DNA from: Oscillospiraceae bacterium
GTDB lineage: Bacteria; Bacillota; Clostridia; Oscillospirales; Oscillospiraceae
DNA length: 64,000 nucleotides
Direction of reading: 5' to 3'
NCBI GenBank assembly: GCA_022793095.1
Contig: JAAWCD010000115.1
Coordinates: 1 to 64,000, forward strand
Part shown: in pieces, positions 48,138-57,185 of the stretch
How the letters are laid out: every line of letters starts with the position of its first letter
Position numbering within the stretch: position 1 is the stretch's first letter
Notes under the pieces: model-generated
Told to the model about the DNA's origin: nothing
Seen by the model: only the letters and a program-made list of their open reading frames with translations
The model's database searches: none
Position numbers and translations under genes: made by a program

Positions 48138-49142
48138 CTATTCGCTCCTTTGCTCGGCCTGATAGCATACTTCATCTATCTTGACAGCCATATTTTTCTT
48201 ATGTGTGCCGATACGGCCGGCAAACCATTGGTATCCACCAATTTCCAGGAAGACCGGAGAGTCCTTCGGACTGCCCAGGTCCACCACGTCGCCCACATTC
48301 AAATGGTAAATATCGCTCAGATGCAGCTGTGTTTCTCCGAGCTGCGCCACAATCTCCAGGCTGGAATCCCGCAAGCGGTCGAAAATCGTCTCCGAATTGT
48401 CCTCGTCCGACACCTTCCGGTTGGGATTTTCCCGGCTGATCTCCGCGAAAATGTTGGTCAGTGTCGTGCCGGGCATACACAGGCTCAGCCGTCCTGTGCC
48501 GTTGGGGAACATGATTTTCATATCCGTGATGACCACGGTTTCGTCCAGACCCAGCATCTGTACCAGTGTCGGGTTGACCTCTGTGCGGCTGTAATGGAAT
48601 TTCAGAGGAACGTAATTTTCCCAGCTGCTGCCCATGTGGTCGTACAGGTCTACCACCAGGGTTTCGTAGAGCTTCAGCTCCAGGTCCGTATAAGCATACT
48701 CGGGGTCCAGTTCCTCATCCATTTCCCCTTCGCCGCCCATCATGCGGTCCATCATGCTCAGCGCGGTGGAGGTGCCGATGTAAAACATCGCTTGGGCATC
48801 GTCGATCTTGTCATTCAGCTCCACATCGGCAAGGGCCAAAACGTCGCCCTCTGTCAGCGCGTTGGAAAACTCAAAGTATTTCTGCTCCTCAATGCTCTCC
48901 ACTGTCACCTCGCAGTTGATGCGAAGCAGGCCGTTGAGCCGGGCGCTGATGACTCGCGTGTAGTTTTCAAACACGCTGTTCAGCATTTTGATGCGGTCCT
49001 TTGTGAACTTTCGAGGACTGTTAAAGTCGTACTTTCGATATTTCTTTTCCGGCTTGTCTCCCGACTTATCCAAATCCTTTTCGCCGCTCCGGACCGCGCT
49101 CAAAAGCGCGTCGATCTGACTTTGAGATAGGACTTCTGGCAT
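48138..49142 (-). CDS. fliM: Flagellar switch protein FliM
   Basis: C-ring protein of 334 residues. It begins with the CheY-P docking peptide MPEVLSQSQIDALLSAV, then a CheC-like middle domain (KMLNSVFENYTRVISARLNG, DVELNDKIDDAQAMFYIGTS) and a C-terminal SpoA domain (RDSSLEIVAQLGETQLHLSD). Ends 5 bases before fliY and starts 32 bases after motB. fliL, usually upstream, is missing. Confidence 0.95.
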   Translation of the reverse strand: MPEVLSQSQIDALLSAVRSGEKDLDKSGDKPEKKYRKYDFNSPRKFTKDRIKMLNSVFENYTRVISARLNGLLRINCEVTVESIEEQKYFEFSNALTEGDVLALADVELNDKIDDAQAMFYIGTSTALSMMDRMMGGEGEMDEELDPEYAYTDLELKLYETLVVDLYDHMGSSWENYVPLKFHYSRTEVNPTLVQMLGLDETVVITDMKIMFPNGTGRLSLCMPGTTLTNIFAEISRENPNRKVSDEDNSETIFDRLRDSSLEIVAQLGETQLHLSDIYHLNVGDVVDLGSPKDSPVFLEIGGYQWFAGRIGTHKKNMAVKIDEVCYQAEQRSE

Positions 49143-49174
49143 AGTTTCACCTCACCTCTGCCACGCTGTGTTAA

Positions 49175-50023
49175 TCATTCTCCTGCCGGTTCTCCGGCGC
49201 CGTTCCCGGCCTCCGTGCCGGGCGTTCTGCCTCCGCTGAGGTCAATCTCTGTCTCATAATGGGTCATGTAGCTTTCCATACTGCCCTCAAGCGCGGCCTC
49301 CTCCTCCAGGTTCCGCCCGCTGACCACCAGCTCCACCCGCCGGTTGGCCTGACGGCCCTCCGAGGTTTCGTTGGTGGCTACCGGATGCCATTCGCCCACA
49401 CCCAGACTCACCAGACGGCCCGCGTCTACCGTGCTGTGCTCTTGGATGTAGACCAGCACATTGGTGGCCCGGTTGGAAGCCAGGAACCGGTCGGTATTCA
49501 CGCCGTTGGGCTGGTCCGGGTCATCGCGGGCTGTGTGGCCGATGATTTGGATCTCATCTATGGAGTCAGACACATTGGAAAACATATTGCTCACTTCGTC
49601 AAGGATAGGGAGGCTCTCCTGACGCAGGGTGTAGCTGTAGCCGTCAAAGAAAGCGGTCTGGTTGAAGGAGATATACACCTTTCCGTCGCCCTTGGTCACG
49701 GAAAGGGCGTTCTGATTTTCCCCCTCCGAGGCGTAAGCCTTCAGCGCCTCGTAGAGATCATTGATGTCCTCGTCGATCTCTTCCTGAGGGTCCGGCATGA
49801 CGCCGCTCTGGTCCCCGTCGGCGCTGGGACCGTCGCCGCCCTCCGAGGCTGTGGGAATCTGGACGGACTGGGGGTTGAAGCTCATGACCAGGGCCTTCCA
49901 GTTTTCCTCGCTGATGGTAGACATGGAGTAAAGCAGAACAAAGAAGCACAGCAGCAGCGTCACCATGTCGCCATAGGTATCCATCCAGTTAGCGCCGCCG
50001 CCACTGCTTTTTTTCTTTTTCAT
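49175..50023 (-). CDS. motB: Flagellar stator protein MotB
   Basis: Stator subunit of 282 residues: basic N-terminus, one membrane helix with the ion-carrying Asp (D19 in WMDTYGDMVTLLLCFFVLLY), a periplasmic plug/linker and an OmpA-like peptidoglycan-binding domain (IQIIGHTARDDPDQPNGVNT, LASNRATNVLVYIQEHS, GRQANRRVELVV). It follows motA after 75 bases that hold a dispersed repeat. Confidence 0.94.
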   Translation of the reverse strand: MKKKKSSGGGANWMDTYGDMVTLLLCFFVLLYSMSTISEENWKALVMSFNPQSVQIPTASEGGDGPSADGDQSGVMPDPQEEIDEDINDLYEALKAYASEGENQNALSVTKGDGKVYISFNQTAFFDGYSYTLRQESLPILDEVSNMFSNVSDSIDEIQIIGHTARDDPDQPNGVNTDRFLASNRATNVLVYIQEHSTVDAGRLVSLGVGEWHPVATNETSEGRQANRRVELVVSGRNLEEEAALEGSMESYMTHYETEIDLSGGRTPGTEAGNGAGEPAGE

Positions 50024-50036
50024 GGTTTCACCTCTT

Positions 50037-50083
50037 CTGTTCTTTTTCTTGAAAGAAAAAGAACCAAAAAGAACTTTAAGCTG
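50037..50083. repeat. Dispersed hairpin repeat, copy 17 (between motA and motB)
   Basis: GTTCTTTTTCTT-GA-AAGAAAAAGAAC followed by AAAAAGAACTTTAAGCTG. On the motA-motB transcript it would form a stem just before the motB ribosome site. Confidence 0.85.
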
Positions 50084-50097
50084 CTGGCGCCGGAGGC

Positions 50098-50976
50098 TTA
50101 TTCCTCGCCGCCGCCTCCACCGCCGCCGCCTTTCTTACCCTTCTTGCCGCCGCCTTCACCGTCGCGCTGCTGCTGGCCCATGTAGGTCAGAAGCTTTTCA
50201 CGCAGGAACTTGGGGTTTTCACCGGACTGGATGGACATGATGCCTTCCACAATAATCTGCTTGCACAGCACTTCCTCGCCGTCCCGGTTCCGCAGGTTGG
50301 TGGCAATGGGTCCGAAAATCATGTGGGCCAGAATACAGCCGTACAGCGTAGTCACCAGAGCGGTAGCCATACTGCCGCCCAGGTCGCCGCCGCCGCTGGT
50401 CACGTCCATGCTTCGCAGCATGTTAATCAAGCCCACCAGGGTGCCCACCATACCGAAGGCTGGCGCCACCGCGGAAGCCTTGTCGTACATTCCCGCCGAC
50501 TCCTCATGGCGGGCAGACATGCACTCGATGTCGTTCTCCAGAATGGACCGCACCTTGTCCGGGTCGTTGGCGTCCACGATAAGCATGATCGCCTGCTTGA
50601 AGAAGGAGTCCGTCTGCTCGTTGGCCTTCTCTTCCAGGGAGAGCAGGCCGTTTTTCCGGGCAGTCTGAGCCAGCTCCACCAGCTGGTCAATGAAGTACAT
50701 GGGGTCAAATTTCTTGTTGTTCAGAATGACCGCGAAGTGCTTCGGGATACAGGACAGCATACTGGGCGGAAAGCTGGCGACGACAATGGCAATCGTACAT
50801 CCAATGACGATGAAGATACTGGCCGCGTCAAAGAAGTTCCACAGATTCGTTATATTGATTTCCACCACGCTTGTGGCGGTTGCCGGTGCGTTGGGGCCGA
50901 TGTTGATGTTCATGATACAGCCCAGGAAGAACACCACAAGGGCAGCGACAAGGCCGATGATGTAAGTTAAGTTCAT
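50098..50976 (-). CDS. motA: Flagellar stator protein MotA
   Basis: Ion-channel stator subunit of 292 residues with four membrane helices: IIGLVAALVVFFLGCIM, AASIFIVIGCTIAIVVASF, APAFGMVGTLVGLINML and STRLYG-type ATALVTTLYGCILAHMIF. The cytoplasmic loop between helices 2 and 3 carries the charged ARHEES region that contacts FliG. Unusual is the C-terminal tail, a lysine/glycine run (GGGKKGKKGGGGGGGGEE) of about 20 residues beyond the normal end. Confidence 0.94.
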   Translation of the reverse strand: MNLTYIIGLVAALVVFFLGCIMNINIGPNAPATATSVVEINITNLWNFFDAASIFIVIGCTIAIVVASFPPSMLSCIPKHFAVILNNKKFDPMYFIDQLVELAQTARKNGLLSLEEKANEQTDSFFKQAIMLIVDANDPDKVRSILENDIECMSARHEESAGMYDKASAVAPAFGMVGTLVGLINMLRSMDVTSGGGDLGGSMATALVTTLYGCILAHMIFGPIATNLRNRDGEEVLCKQIIVEGIMSIQSGENPKFLREKLLTYMGQQQRDGEGGGKKGKKGGGGGGGGEE

Positions 50977-51041
50977 GGTTCAGCTCTACCTCCATCCGGG
51001 CCAGATCAGCGAAGGAGCCCGGGGATATTTTCTCTGAAAGA

Positions 51042-51257
51042 CTAACGCTTGTCTACAACGCTGATCTCACGCGCGATATCCATGACTTTCGCGTTATACT
51101 CCGCGATTTTATTGATAATCTCCTCCGTAGTTTCCCGGACGAGGTAATAGTCGTGGTTCATCATGACAATTTTGGATTCAGGGATGGTTTCGATGTATTC
51201 GATTTGCAGATGGTTGACCAGAAATTTTTCGTGGTTGCGTTTTGTCAGGACGATCAT
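51042..51257 (-). CDS. flbD: Flagellar protein FlbD
   Basis: Small soluble protein of 71 residues in the FlbD family found next to flgE and motA in Gram-positive flagellar operons (MIVLTKRNHEKFLVNHLQIE, IETIPESKIVMMNHDYYLV). Function poorly defined. 66 bases separate it from motA. Confidence 0.85.
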   Translation of the reverse strand: MIVLTKRNHEKFLVNHLQIEYIETIPESKIVMMNHDYYLVRETTEEIINKIAEYNAKVMDIAREISVVDKR

Positions 51258-51293
51258 GGTTGCAAGCCTCCTTCATTCGGGTCAGCCGGTCAG

Positions 51294-51321
51294 GTCCGGG
51301 AGGGAAGCGCCCCTCCCGGAC
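51294..51321. terminator. Hairpin between flgE and flbD
   Basis: GTCCGGGAGG and CCTCCCGGAC pair across an 8-base loop. No T-tract on the minus strand, so it may be a processing or attenuation site inside the operon. Confidence 0.5.
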
Positions 51322-51359
51322 TGCCGAAAAAGTTCATTTCAGGATTTGAGTGAATGGAA

Positions 51360-52619
51360 TTAGCGCTTCATGTTGACCAGTTCCTCCAGCATGGAGTCGG
51401 TCACGGTGATGATTCTGGTGTTGGCCTGATAGCCGCGCTGGGTCACAATCATATTAGAAATTTCCTGGGCCAAGTCGGTCTTGGAAGCCTCCAGGCCGCT
51501 GGTAATCAGGGCAGTATCGCTGCCGCCGGCGATGGTAGTTGCGTCAACAACGGCGCTGCTGGGCTGCACGGCGTTGCCGGTGCCCGTACCGCCGCCGGTA
51601 CCGCCGCCCGTACCACCGGCCGCGAGCTTCGCATCATAGGCTTTTCCAAAAATTCTCTTAATGCCCATCATGTCAGCCGCGCCGCCCAGTGCGTTGATGG
51701 TCAGGTCGCCGGCGCCGTCGCCAGCCTTGTAATAGGTGTTGCTCAGTTGTGTCACGCCGTTGGGGTTGTTTACAGTACCGATGGCAATACAGCCGACCGT
51801 CACCGGCTTGCCGTCCGGGCTCATTCCGGTAATAATGCCGGTAGCGGGGTCGATAGAAATGCCGGTCAGCTTGGCCTTGGGGTAGTCCTCTACCACCGCG
51901 TTGCCATTTGCGCCTGTCGTTGGCTTTCCATCCTTGTCCAGAACGGCGCGCTTTCTGTCCTCCAACTTACCGATTTTGGCATCAGCACCGTCTTTATAGT
52001 TGACATTACCGTTAGCGTCTACTTCGTATTCATATTCACTGGGATACTGAATCTCCCCGCTTGCGCTGTCATATCCGGGTACGCGAATCGGCACCAGCTG
52101 GTCGCTGAATATGGCCTTGCCAGTAGTTTCATCATAGCCTGTGCAGAGAAATCCGTAAGCAACGTTGCCCAAGTTGTCAGTCAGGTATCCGTCCGCCTTA
52201 AACTCGAAATTGCCCACACGGGTCAGTGTCAAAGCGCTCGTACCCTTCGGGTCAAATGTCCCGCTCACATAATCATTATAAAGGTTGCCAGCAAGATCCT
52301 TGGTGCCCACGAGGAAGAAGCCATCGCCGTCAATCATGCAGTCGGTGGCTTTGCCGGTGGGGTTATAGGTGCCGGTGCTCATGTCAATATCAACGGAGCT
52401 GAGGACGGAGCCGTAACCAATCTGAGAGGGGTTGCGGCCGCCCACGGTATCGGTGCCGTTGGAGCCGCCGCTGAGGCTGGTATAGATGGAGGTACGGAAC
52501 ACAGAACGTCCGGCCTTATAGCCCTGGGTGTTGACGTTAGCCACGTTGTTGCCGATAACGTTCAGGTTCTGCATATGCGTTTTAAGGCCCGCGACGGCCG
52601 CGTACATTGCTCCAGTCAT
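51360..52619 (-). CDS. flgE: Flagellar hook protein FlgE
   Basis: Main hook subunit of 419 residues. ATG at 52619 follows AAAGGAG at 12-13 bases. N-terminal AVAGLKTHMQNLNVIGNNVA and NVNTQGYKAGRSVFRTSIYT, the FlgE beta-domain MIDGDGFFLVGTKD, and a C-terminal AQEISNMIVTQRGYQANTR helix are conserved. A Gly/Thr-rich loop (GGTGGGTGGGTGTGN) sits near residue 340. It follows the TIGR02530 gene after 269 bases filled by dispersed repeats. Confidence 0.92.
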   Translation of the reverse strand: MTGAMYAAVAGLKTHMQNLNVIGNNVANVNTQGYKAGRSVFRTSIYTSLSGGSNGTDTVGGRNPSQIGYGSVLSSVDIDMSTGTYNPTGKATDCMIDGDGFFLVGTKDLAGNLYNDYVSGTFDPKGTSALTLTRVGNFEFKADGYLTDNLGNVAYGFLCTGYDETTGKAIFSDQLVPIRVPGYDSASGEIQYPSEYEYEVDANGNVNYKDGADAKIGKLEDRKRAVLDKDGKPTTGANGNAVVEDYPKAKLTGISIDPATGIITGMSPDGKPVTVGCIAIGTVNNPNGVTQLSNTYYKAGDGAGDLTINALGGAADMMGIKRIFGKAYDAKLAAGGTGGGTGGGTGTGNAVQPSSAVVDATTIAGGSDTALITSGLEASKTDLAQEISNMIVTQRGYQANTRIITVTDSMLEELVNMKR

Positions 52620-52667
52620 GTCTGTAAATTGACTCCTTTCAAATATCTGAAAGAACAAAATGATTCA

Positions 52668-52800
52668 AGTTCTTTTTGGCTCACGCTTTCTTGAAAGAAA
52701 GCTTAGCAAAGAACTTTAAGCGGCGTCCTACCGCAGCTCTGTCAATAGGTCCAGTTTAAAGTTCTTTTTGGTTCTTTTTCTTTCAAGAAAAAGAACAGAA
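52668..52800. repeat. Dispersed hairpin repeat pair, copies 18 and 19
   Basis: Copy 18 (52668-52722: GCTTTCTTGAAAGAAAGC then AAAGAACTTTAAGC) and copy 19 (52751-52800: AGTTTAAAGTTCTTTTTGG plus hairpin) interrupt the flagellar operon between flgE and the TIGR02530 gene. Confidence 0.85.
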
Positions 52801-52888
52801 AAAACGCGTCTTACGCTGAGGGCCGTCCTGGCCGCCCGCCAGTCGGGCGGAGGCCAAAGACATCCGAAGCTCGGTCCTGCCTTCTGTG

Positions 52889-53257
52889 TTACAGGAAAAC
52901 GGCGCCGTCAATATTGGTAAAGACGCTTTCCTTCATTTCGTCCTGCGTGATTGCGGTGATGACCTTGGCGTGAGGCACGTTGATGATAAAGGCGCTTTCG
53001 GCGTTCATGGCCAGGATATTGGTGGCCCCTTTGGCCTGAGCCCGCACCACGCTGCCCGCCAGCTGGTCCATCAGGTCGGGAGTGACCTGAATACCGCGTT
53101 CCTCCGCCCTGGAAATGGCATGCTTCGAGAAGGCCACGCCCTGGGTGGTTTTCTCCAGCTCCTGCTGAAGAAGGGACCCGAAGCCGCCGCGTCCTCCCGC
53201 TGTCTGGGTCTGGGGGGTAACGGTGCGCTGCATCTGTCCCGATACGCGCTGGATCAT
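52889..53257 (-). CDS. Flagellar operon protein, TIGR02530 family
   Basis: Protein of 122 residues of the small family always found between flgD and flgE in Firmicutes: FSKHAISRAEERGIQVTPDL, VVRAQAKGATNILAMN, SAFIINVPHAKVITAITQDE and VFTNIDGAVFL. Function unknown, presumed in hook assembly. It is 17 bases after flgD. Confidence 0.88.
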   Translation of the reverse strand: MIQRVSGQMQRTVTPQTQTAGGRGGFGSLLQQELEKTTQGVAFSKHAISRAEERGIQVTPDLMDQLAGSVVRAQAKGATNILAMNAESAFIINVPHAKVITAITQDEMKESVFTNIDGAVFL

Positions 53258-53274
53258 CGTAACGTCACCTCAAT

Positions 53275-53895
53275 TTACTCTTCCACCTTGGGCGGCATCT
53301 CCTCATTCCCGCCGCTGTTGTCCGGCTCCTTGTCGCCGCTGTCCGGTGTCTCAACCTCGCCGCCCTCAGGAGGCTTAACCTCATCCGGCTTATCGCCGCC
53401 CTCCGGGGGCTCGACCTCATCCGGCTTATCGCCGCCCTCCGGCTTGTCTGTATCGCCGGGCTTCTCGGGCTTGGGCAGGCGTCCCACGGCCATAATATCG
53501 GTCAGCTTAATCACTTCGTCTCCGGCAAACAGCACCTGCTGTCCATCGGAAAATCCGGTGCCTGTGATGGTCAGTACCCGCTCCTCAAGCTCGCCCTTGT
53601 TGTTGAAGGATCCAACCGTTACCTCTTTGCCCACCAGGGACCCGGCGTACATCATAATGGTGGCGTCGGTGATATCGGTGAGGGACTGAATGGTCTGCAT
53701 CTGCACCATCTGATTCAGCATATCCGAGGTGTCGGTGTTGCTGTCGATGGACTGATTCTGAAGCTGAACGACCATCAGATTGAGGAAGTCGGTCATGGAA
53801 AGCTCGTTGGCGTTTTCCCGGCTGGTGGTGTGGGTAGGCCGGACGCCTGTCACGCCGCTCAGCACAGAGCCGACGTCGTACATACCATTACCCAA
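53275..53895 (-). CDS. flgD: Hook capping protein FlgD
   Basis: Scaffold for hook polymerisation, 206 residues. The conserved N-terminal core is ELSMTDFLNLMVVQLQNQ, MLNQMVQMQTIQSL and YAGSLVGKEVT; the domain ends near residue 140. A C-terminal acidic tail with near-repeats of EGGDKPDEVEPP follows. The start is TTG at 53895 behind AAAGGATG; an in-frame ATG is 4 codons further in. It follows fliK after 102 bases containing repeat copy 20. Confidence 0.9.
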   Translation of the reverse strand: MGNGMYDVGSVLSGVTGVRPTHTTSRENANELSMTDFLNLMVVQLQNQSIDSNTDTSDMLNQMVQMQTIQSLTDITDATIMMYAGSLVGKEVTVGSFNNKGELEERVLTITGTGFSDGQQVLFAGDEVIKLTDIMAVGRLPKPEKPGDTDKPEGGDKPDEVEPPEGGDKPDEVKPPEGGEVETPDSGDKEPDNSGGNEEMPPKVEE

Positions 53896-53937
53896 AATAT
53901 CTCACATCCTTTCCGCTTTGTGAAACAAAATCAAAGA

Positions 53938-53986
53938 ACCCAGTTTGAAATTCTTTTCGGTTCCTTTTCGTTCAAGAAAAGGAACA
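53938..53986. repeat. Dispersed hairpin repeat, copy 20 (between fliK and flgD)
   Basis: CAGTTTGAAATTCTTTTCGG then CCTTTTC-GTTC-AAGAAAAGGAAC; a diverged copy inside the flagellar operon. Confidence 0.75.
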
Positions 53987-53997
53987 ACACATCCCCG

Positions 53998-55215
53998 TTA
54001 CTCCTCAGGGATGAGGCCCAGGCGAAGCTGCTGGAGGAAGTCCTCGCCGCGCTCGCTGTGCTGCTGGCCGTGCCGCTGCTCCTGCTGGCGGTCCTGACCG
54101 TGGCCGTTCCGGCCGTCATAGGAGTTGTTGTTGGGATTCTGGTTTTGGTTCTGATTCTGCTGGCTCTCCTGCTGCCGCTGAACCTCCACCTGAACCATGC
54201 CCTGGTTCCGGTCCACCAGCAAATTCTGAAGATTGCCCGCGTGCTTCTCCAACAAACTCCGGGTCTGCGCTGTGTCCGCGCTGAGCGCCACATGCAAGGA
54301 ACCGTCCTGGCTCCGGGTGATCTCCACCCGCACATTGCCCAGCGTCTCCGGCGTCAGGTTGATTTCCACACGGGAATCGCCCTTTTCCAGCGCCTTCATC
54401 AGGGGCTCCGCCACCTGATCGCCCACGTCCTGCGCCTCCTCAGGCTGGTCCGTGGTCATGGTCTCACCGACCTTGATCGGAGCGGCCTCCACGTCCTGGA
54501 ACAAAGCCTGCGGCGCCTGCCCGGCGTCCACCACCTGCACGTCCTCGCCCTTCTCCTGAGGAACCTCCGCGCTTTCGGTGCGCTCTGCCACCGGCCGGGC
54601 CTCTGTCTGAACGGTCTCCGTCTCAACGGGCCTTTCCGTGGTTTGAACCTTCTCCACCTGTTCCGGCTCGGCCTCAACAGCGGGCCGCTCCACCTGCTGG
54701 GGCTGGACCTCCGCCTTCTGGGGCTCTTCAGCCTCCACAGGCACAGCTGGTCCTTCCTGCTGGGGGGTGAACACAGGCGCGGCATCCACCGGGCCGTCCT
54801 CCGTGGTCTCAGGCGCGGCCAGTGTCTCGTCCACTGCGGCAACCGCCGCCATCTCCACCACCTCAGCGGGGGGCTCAGGGGTCTCCGTCAGCACCACAGG
54901 GGCCTGGAAGGTAGCCATAGCGGCCAGCGCCATCCGCTGCTGGGTCTCGACGGTCTCATCCTTGGGGCCCTGCGTGGGATTCTCCTCCACAACGGGCTTT
55001 TCCGTGGTCTCCGTTCCAGCCTCGCCGGTGGTGGAGGGATCCTTGGAATCGCTGCTGCCGTTGGGTGCGTTCTGGTCCTTCTGGTACTTCTCCAGCTGCT
55101 TCTGGAAGTCGCCGGAGTCCGCCGCGTCGGTTTTGCCGCCGGGCTTCCTGGCGCTCTGCTGCATGGCCAGCGCCTGCATCAGGCCCAGCATTTTGTTGCT
55201 CACTTGATCTGTCAT
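53998..55215 (-). CDS. fliK: Flagellar hook-length control protein FliK
   Basis: Molecular ruler that triggers the FlhB switch, 405 residues. The long middle is Pro/Glu/Thr/Val-rich and unstructured (for example EPQKAEVQPQQVERPAVEAE); the C-terminal Flg_hook domain (VEINLTPETLGNVRVEITRS, SLLEKHAGNLQNLLVDRNQG) is conserved, followed by a Gln/Asn-rich tail. ATG at 55215 follows AAAGGAGG. fliJ precedes it by about 114 bases. Confidence 0.9.
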   Translation of the reverse strand: MTDQVSNKMLGLMQALAMQQSARKPGGKTDAADSGDFQKQLEKYQKDQNAPNGSSDSKDPSTTGEAGTETTEKPVVEENPTQGPKDETVETQQRMALAAMATFQAPVVLTETPEPPAEVVEMAAVAAVDETLAAPETTEDGPVDAAPVFTPQQEGPAVPVEAEEPQKAEVQPQQVERPAVEAEPEQVEKVQTTERPVETETVQTEARPVAERTESAEVPQEKGEDVQVVDAGQAPQALFQDVEAAPIKVGETMTTDQPEEAQDVGDQVAEPLMKALEKGDSRVEINLTPETLGNVRVEITRSQDGSLHVALSADTAQTRSLLEKHAGNLQNLLVDRNQGMVQVEVQRQQESQQNQNQNQNPNNNSYDGRNGHGQDRQQEQRHGQQHSERGEDFLQQLRLGLIPEE

Positions 55216-55329
55216 CTTGTCTCACCTCCTTTCAATGGGATATCTATGTCCAAAACAGCGCCTATCATGGATACGCTGGTCTGGAAGAAGTTATGACTCT
55301 TCTTTCAGTGCCGAAGAGCCGCCTTTCTC

Positions 55330-55776
55330 TCACGCGCTGGTGTTGGCCCGGATGGTGCTGACGAACTCCTCAATGAAGAGCTCTTCGCTTTTCTGCACGG
55401 CCTTCTGATACTGGTCCAGCTTCTTTTCCCGGAGCTTTTCCAGAGACGAGGTGTCCTTTTTGGCCTCGACCACCTCGGCTCTTTTTTTCTCCTCCTGCTT
55501 TTGCAGGTCAGCCAGCCGGTCGGTCTCCCGCTGGATGTCCATTTCCAGCGCCCGCAGGCCGTTCTGGTAAAAGGTGGCCTCGATAATGGTCAGCCCGGTC
55601 ATTTTCCGGTCCCGGTACTCCTCGTTGCAGGAACGGTAATCCTGCCAAACGTGCTCCAAAACGTTTTCCTGCTGCCGCACCTGGGCCAGAATAGTGGCAT
55701 GCTCTCCCTTGAGGGAGTCCAGCACCTGCTGTTTGTAGTCCAGTACGGTGTCCAAGGAAAATTTGAATTTCTTCAA
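55330..55776 (-). CDS. fliJ: Flagellar export stalk protein FliJ
   Basis: Coiled-coil stalk of the export ATPase, 148 residues, almost entirely helical (FKFSLDTVLDYKQQVLDSLK, LEMDIQRETDRLADLQKQEE). The start is TTG at 55776 behind CGGAGGGAA. It lies 24 bases after fliI. Confidence 0.88.
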   Translation of the reverse strand: MKKFKFSLDTVLDYKQQVLDSLKGEHATILAQVRQQENVLEHVWQDYRSCNEEYRDRKMTGLTIIEATFYQNGLRALEMDIQRETDRLADLQKQEEKKRAEVVEAKKDTSSLEKLREKKLDQYQKAVQKSEELFIEEFVSTIRANTSA

Positions 55777-55800
55777 TCAGGTTCCCTCCGTTATTGCCGC

Positions 55801-57108
55801 CTACCGCAGGATTTCGTCCAGCTTCTGCAGGCACTCGTCATAGGTGAACGACTCGTCCACGTCCTGCATCAGGAATCCGTTCACCGCGTCGATTTTCGAC
55901 AGGGCAAAATCCAGCTTACGGTTCGTGCCCGGCTTATAGGCGCCAATCGCCACCAGGTCGGCGTTTTTCTCGTAAACACTCAGAATATCCCGAAGCCGGG
56001 AGGCAAGCTGCCGGTGTTTCGGGTCCACAATCTCCACCATCAGACGGGAGATACTGGCGCTGACATCAATGGCCGGATAATGGTTGCTGTTAGCCAGCGC
56101 ACGGGAAAGAACGATGTGCCCATCCAAAATACCTCGAACGGTGTCCGCGATGGGCTCGTTTGTGTCGTCGCCCTCCACCAGCACGGTGTACACTCCGGTA
56201 ATGGAGCCCTTGTTGAAATTGCCGCTGCGCTCCAGCAGCTTGGGCATTTCCGCATACATGGAGGGGGTATAGCCTCTGGATACCGGCGGCTCGCCGATGG
56301 CCAGGCCGATTTCCCGCTGTGCCATGGCGAAGCGGGTCAAGGAATCCATCATCAGCAGCACGTCGTACCCCTGATCCCGGAAGTACTCCGCAATTCCCGT
56401 CGCCACAGAGGGGCATTTCATCCGCAGCATAGCGGGCTGGTCTGACGTAGCCACCACCAGGATAGACCGCTTCATGCCCTCTTCGCCCAAGTCCTTCTGG
56501 ACAAATTCCAGCACCTCACGGCCACGTTCACCCACCAGGGCAATTACATTGATATCCGCCAGCACGTTTTTGGCAATCATTCCCATAAGGGTGCTCTTAC
56601 CCACGCCGGTTCCGGCGAAGATACCGATACGCTGTCCTTTTCCGATGGTAATCAGTCCGTCAATGGCTTTAACGCCAAACTGCATCCGCTCCCGAATGGG
56701 GGGGCGCTGCAAGGGGTTGATATAGGAGCCGCCCACACAGTAATGTGTCCCTCCCTCGAAGGGACCTTTGCCGTCAATGGGCTGACCCAGCGCGTTGATA
56801 ATCCGCCCGCGCAGAAACTCTCCCACCCGCAGGGTGAGCTGGCTTCCGGTGTTGCGGACGAAGTTTCCGGCGGAAATGCCGTTCATATCAGAGTAAGGCA
56901 TGAGCAAGATATGGTCGTTCTTAAATCCGACCACCTCCGCCGTAACCTGCCCGCCGGAATCGCCGTTGTAGATGCGGCAGATATCTCCCACCGCTGCATG
57001 GCCGCCGGAGGCTTCGATGGACATGCCCACGATATTTTCGATTTTACCCGTCAGGCTGTAGGTTTCTGCGCCGGCAACCTGGCGGGCCATCTGTTGATAG
57101 ATCGACAT
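55801..57108 (-). CDS. fliI: Flagellar export ATPase FliI
   Basis: Rotary-type ATPase of the export apparatus, 435 residues. Walker A GIFAGTGVGKSTLMG, Walker B VLLMMDSLTRFA, the type III ATPase start AMAQREIGLAIGEPP and PPVSRGYTPSMYAEMPKLLE are present. ATG at 57108 follows AAAGGTGAG. Confidence 0.97.
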   Translation of the reverse strand: MSIYQQMARQVAGAETYSLTGKIENIVGMSIEASGGHAAVGDICRIYNGDSGGQVTAEVVGFKNDHILLMPYSDMNGISAGNFVRNTGSQLTLRVGEFLRGRIINALGQPIDGKGPFEGGTHYCVGGSYINPLQRPPIRERMQFGVKAIDGLITIGKGQRIGIFAGTGVGKSTLMGMIAKNVLADINVIALVGERGREVLEFVQKDLGEEGMKRSILVVATSDQPAMLRMKCPSVATGIAEYFRDQGYDVLLMMDSLTRFAMAQREIGLAIGEPPVSRGYTPSMYAEMPKLLERSGNFNKGSITGVYTVLVEGDDTNEPIADTVRGILDGHIVLSRALANSNHYPAIDVSASISRLMVEIVDPKHRQLASRLRDILSVYEKNADLVAIGAYKPGTNRKLDFALSKIDAVNGFLMQDVDESFTYDECLQKLDEILR

Positions 57109-57132
57109 GTCATCTCACCTTTGGCCCGCGTA

Positions 57133-57174
57133 GCTTAACGTTCTTTTGCTTCTTTTCCTTCCAGAAAAGAAGAC
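57133..57174. repeat. Dispersed hairpin repeat, copy 21 (between fliH and fliI)
   Basis: CTTAACGTTCTTTTGCTTC then CTTTTCCTTCCAGAAAAGAAG; a diverged copy with a mismatch in the loop. Confidence 0.7.
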
Positions 57175-57185
57175 AGCGAAAACAC

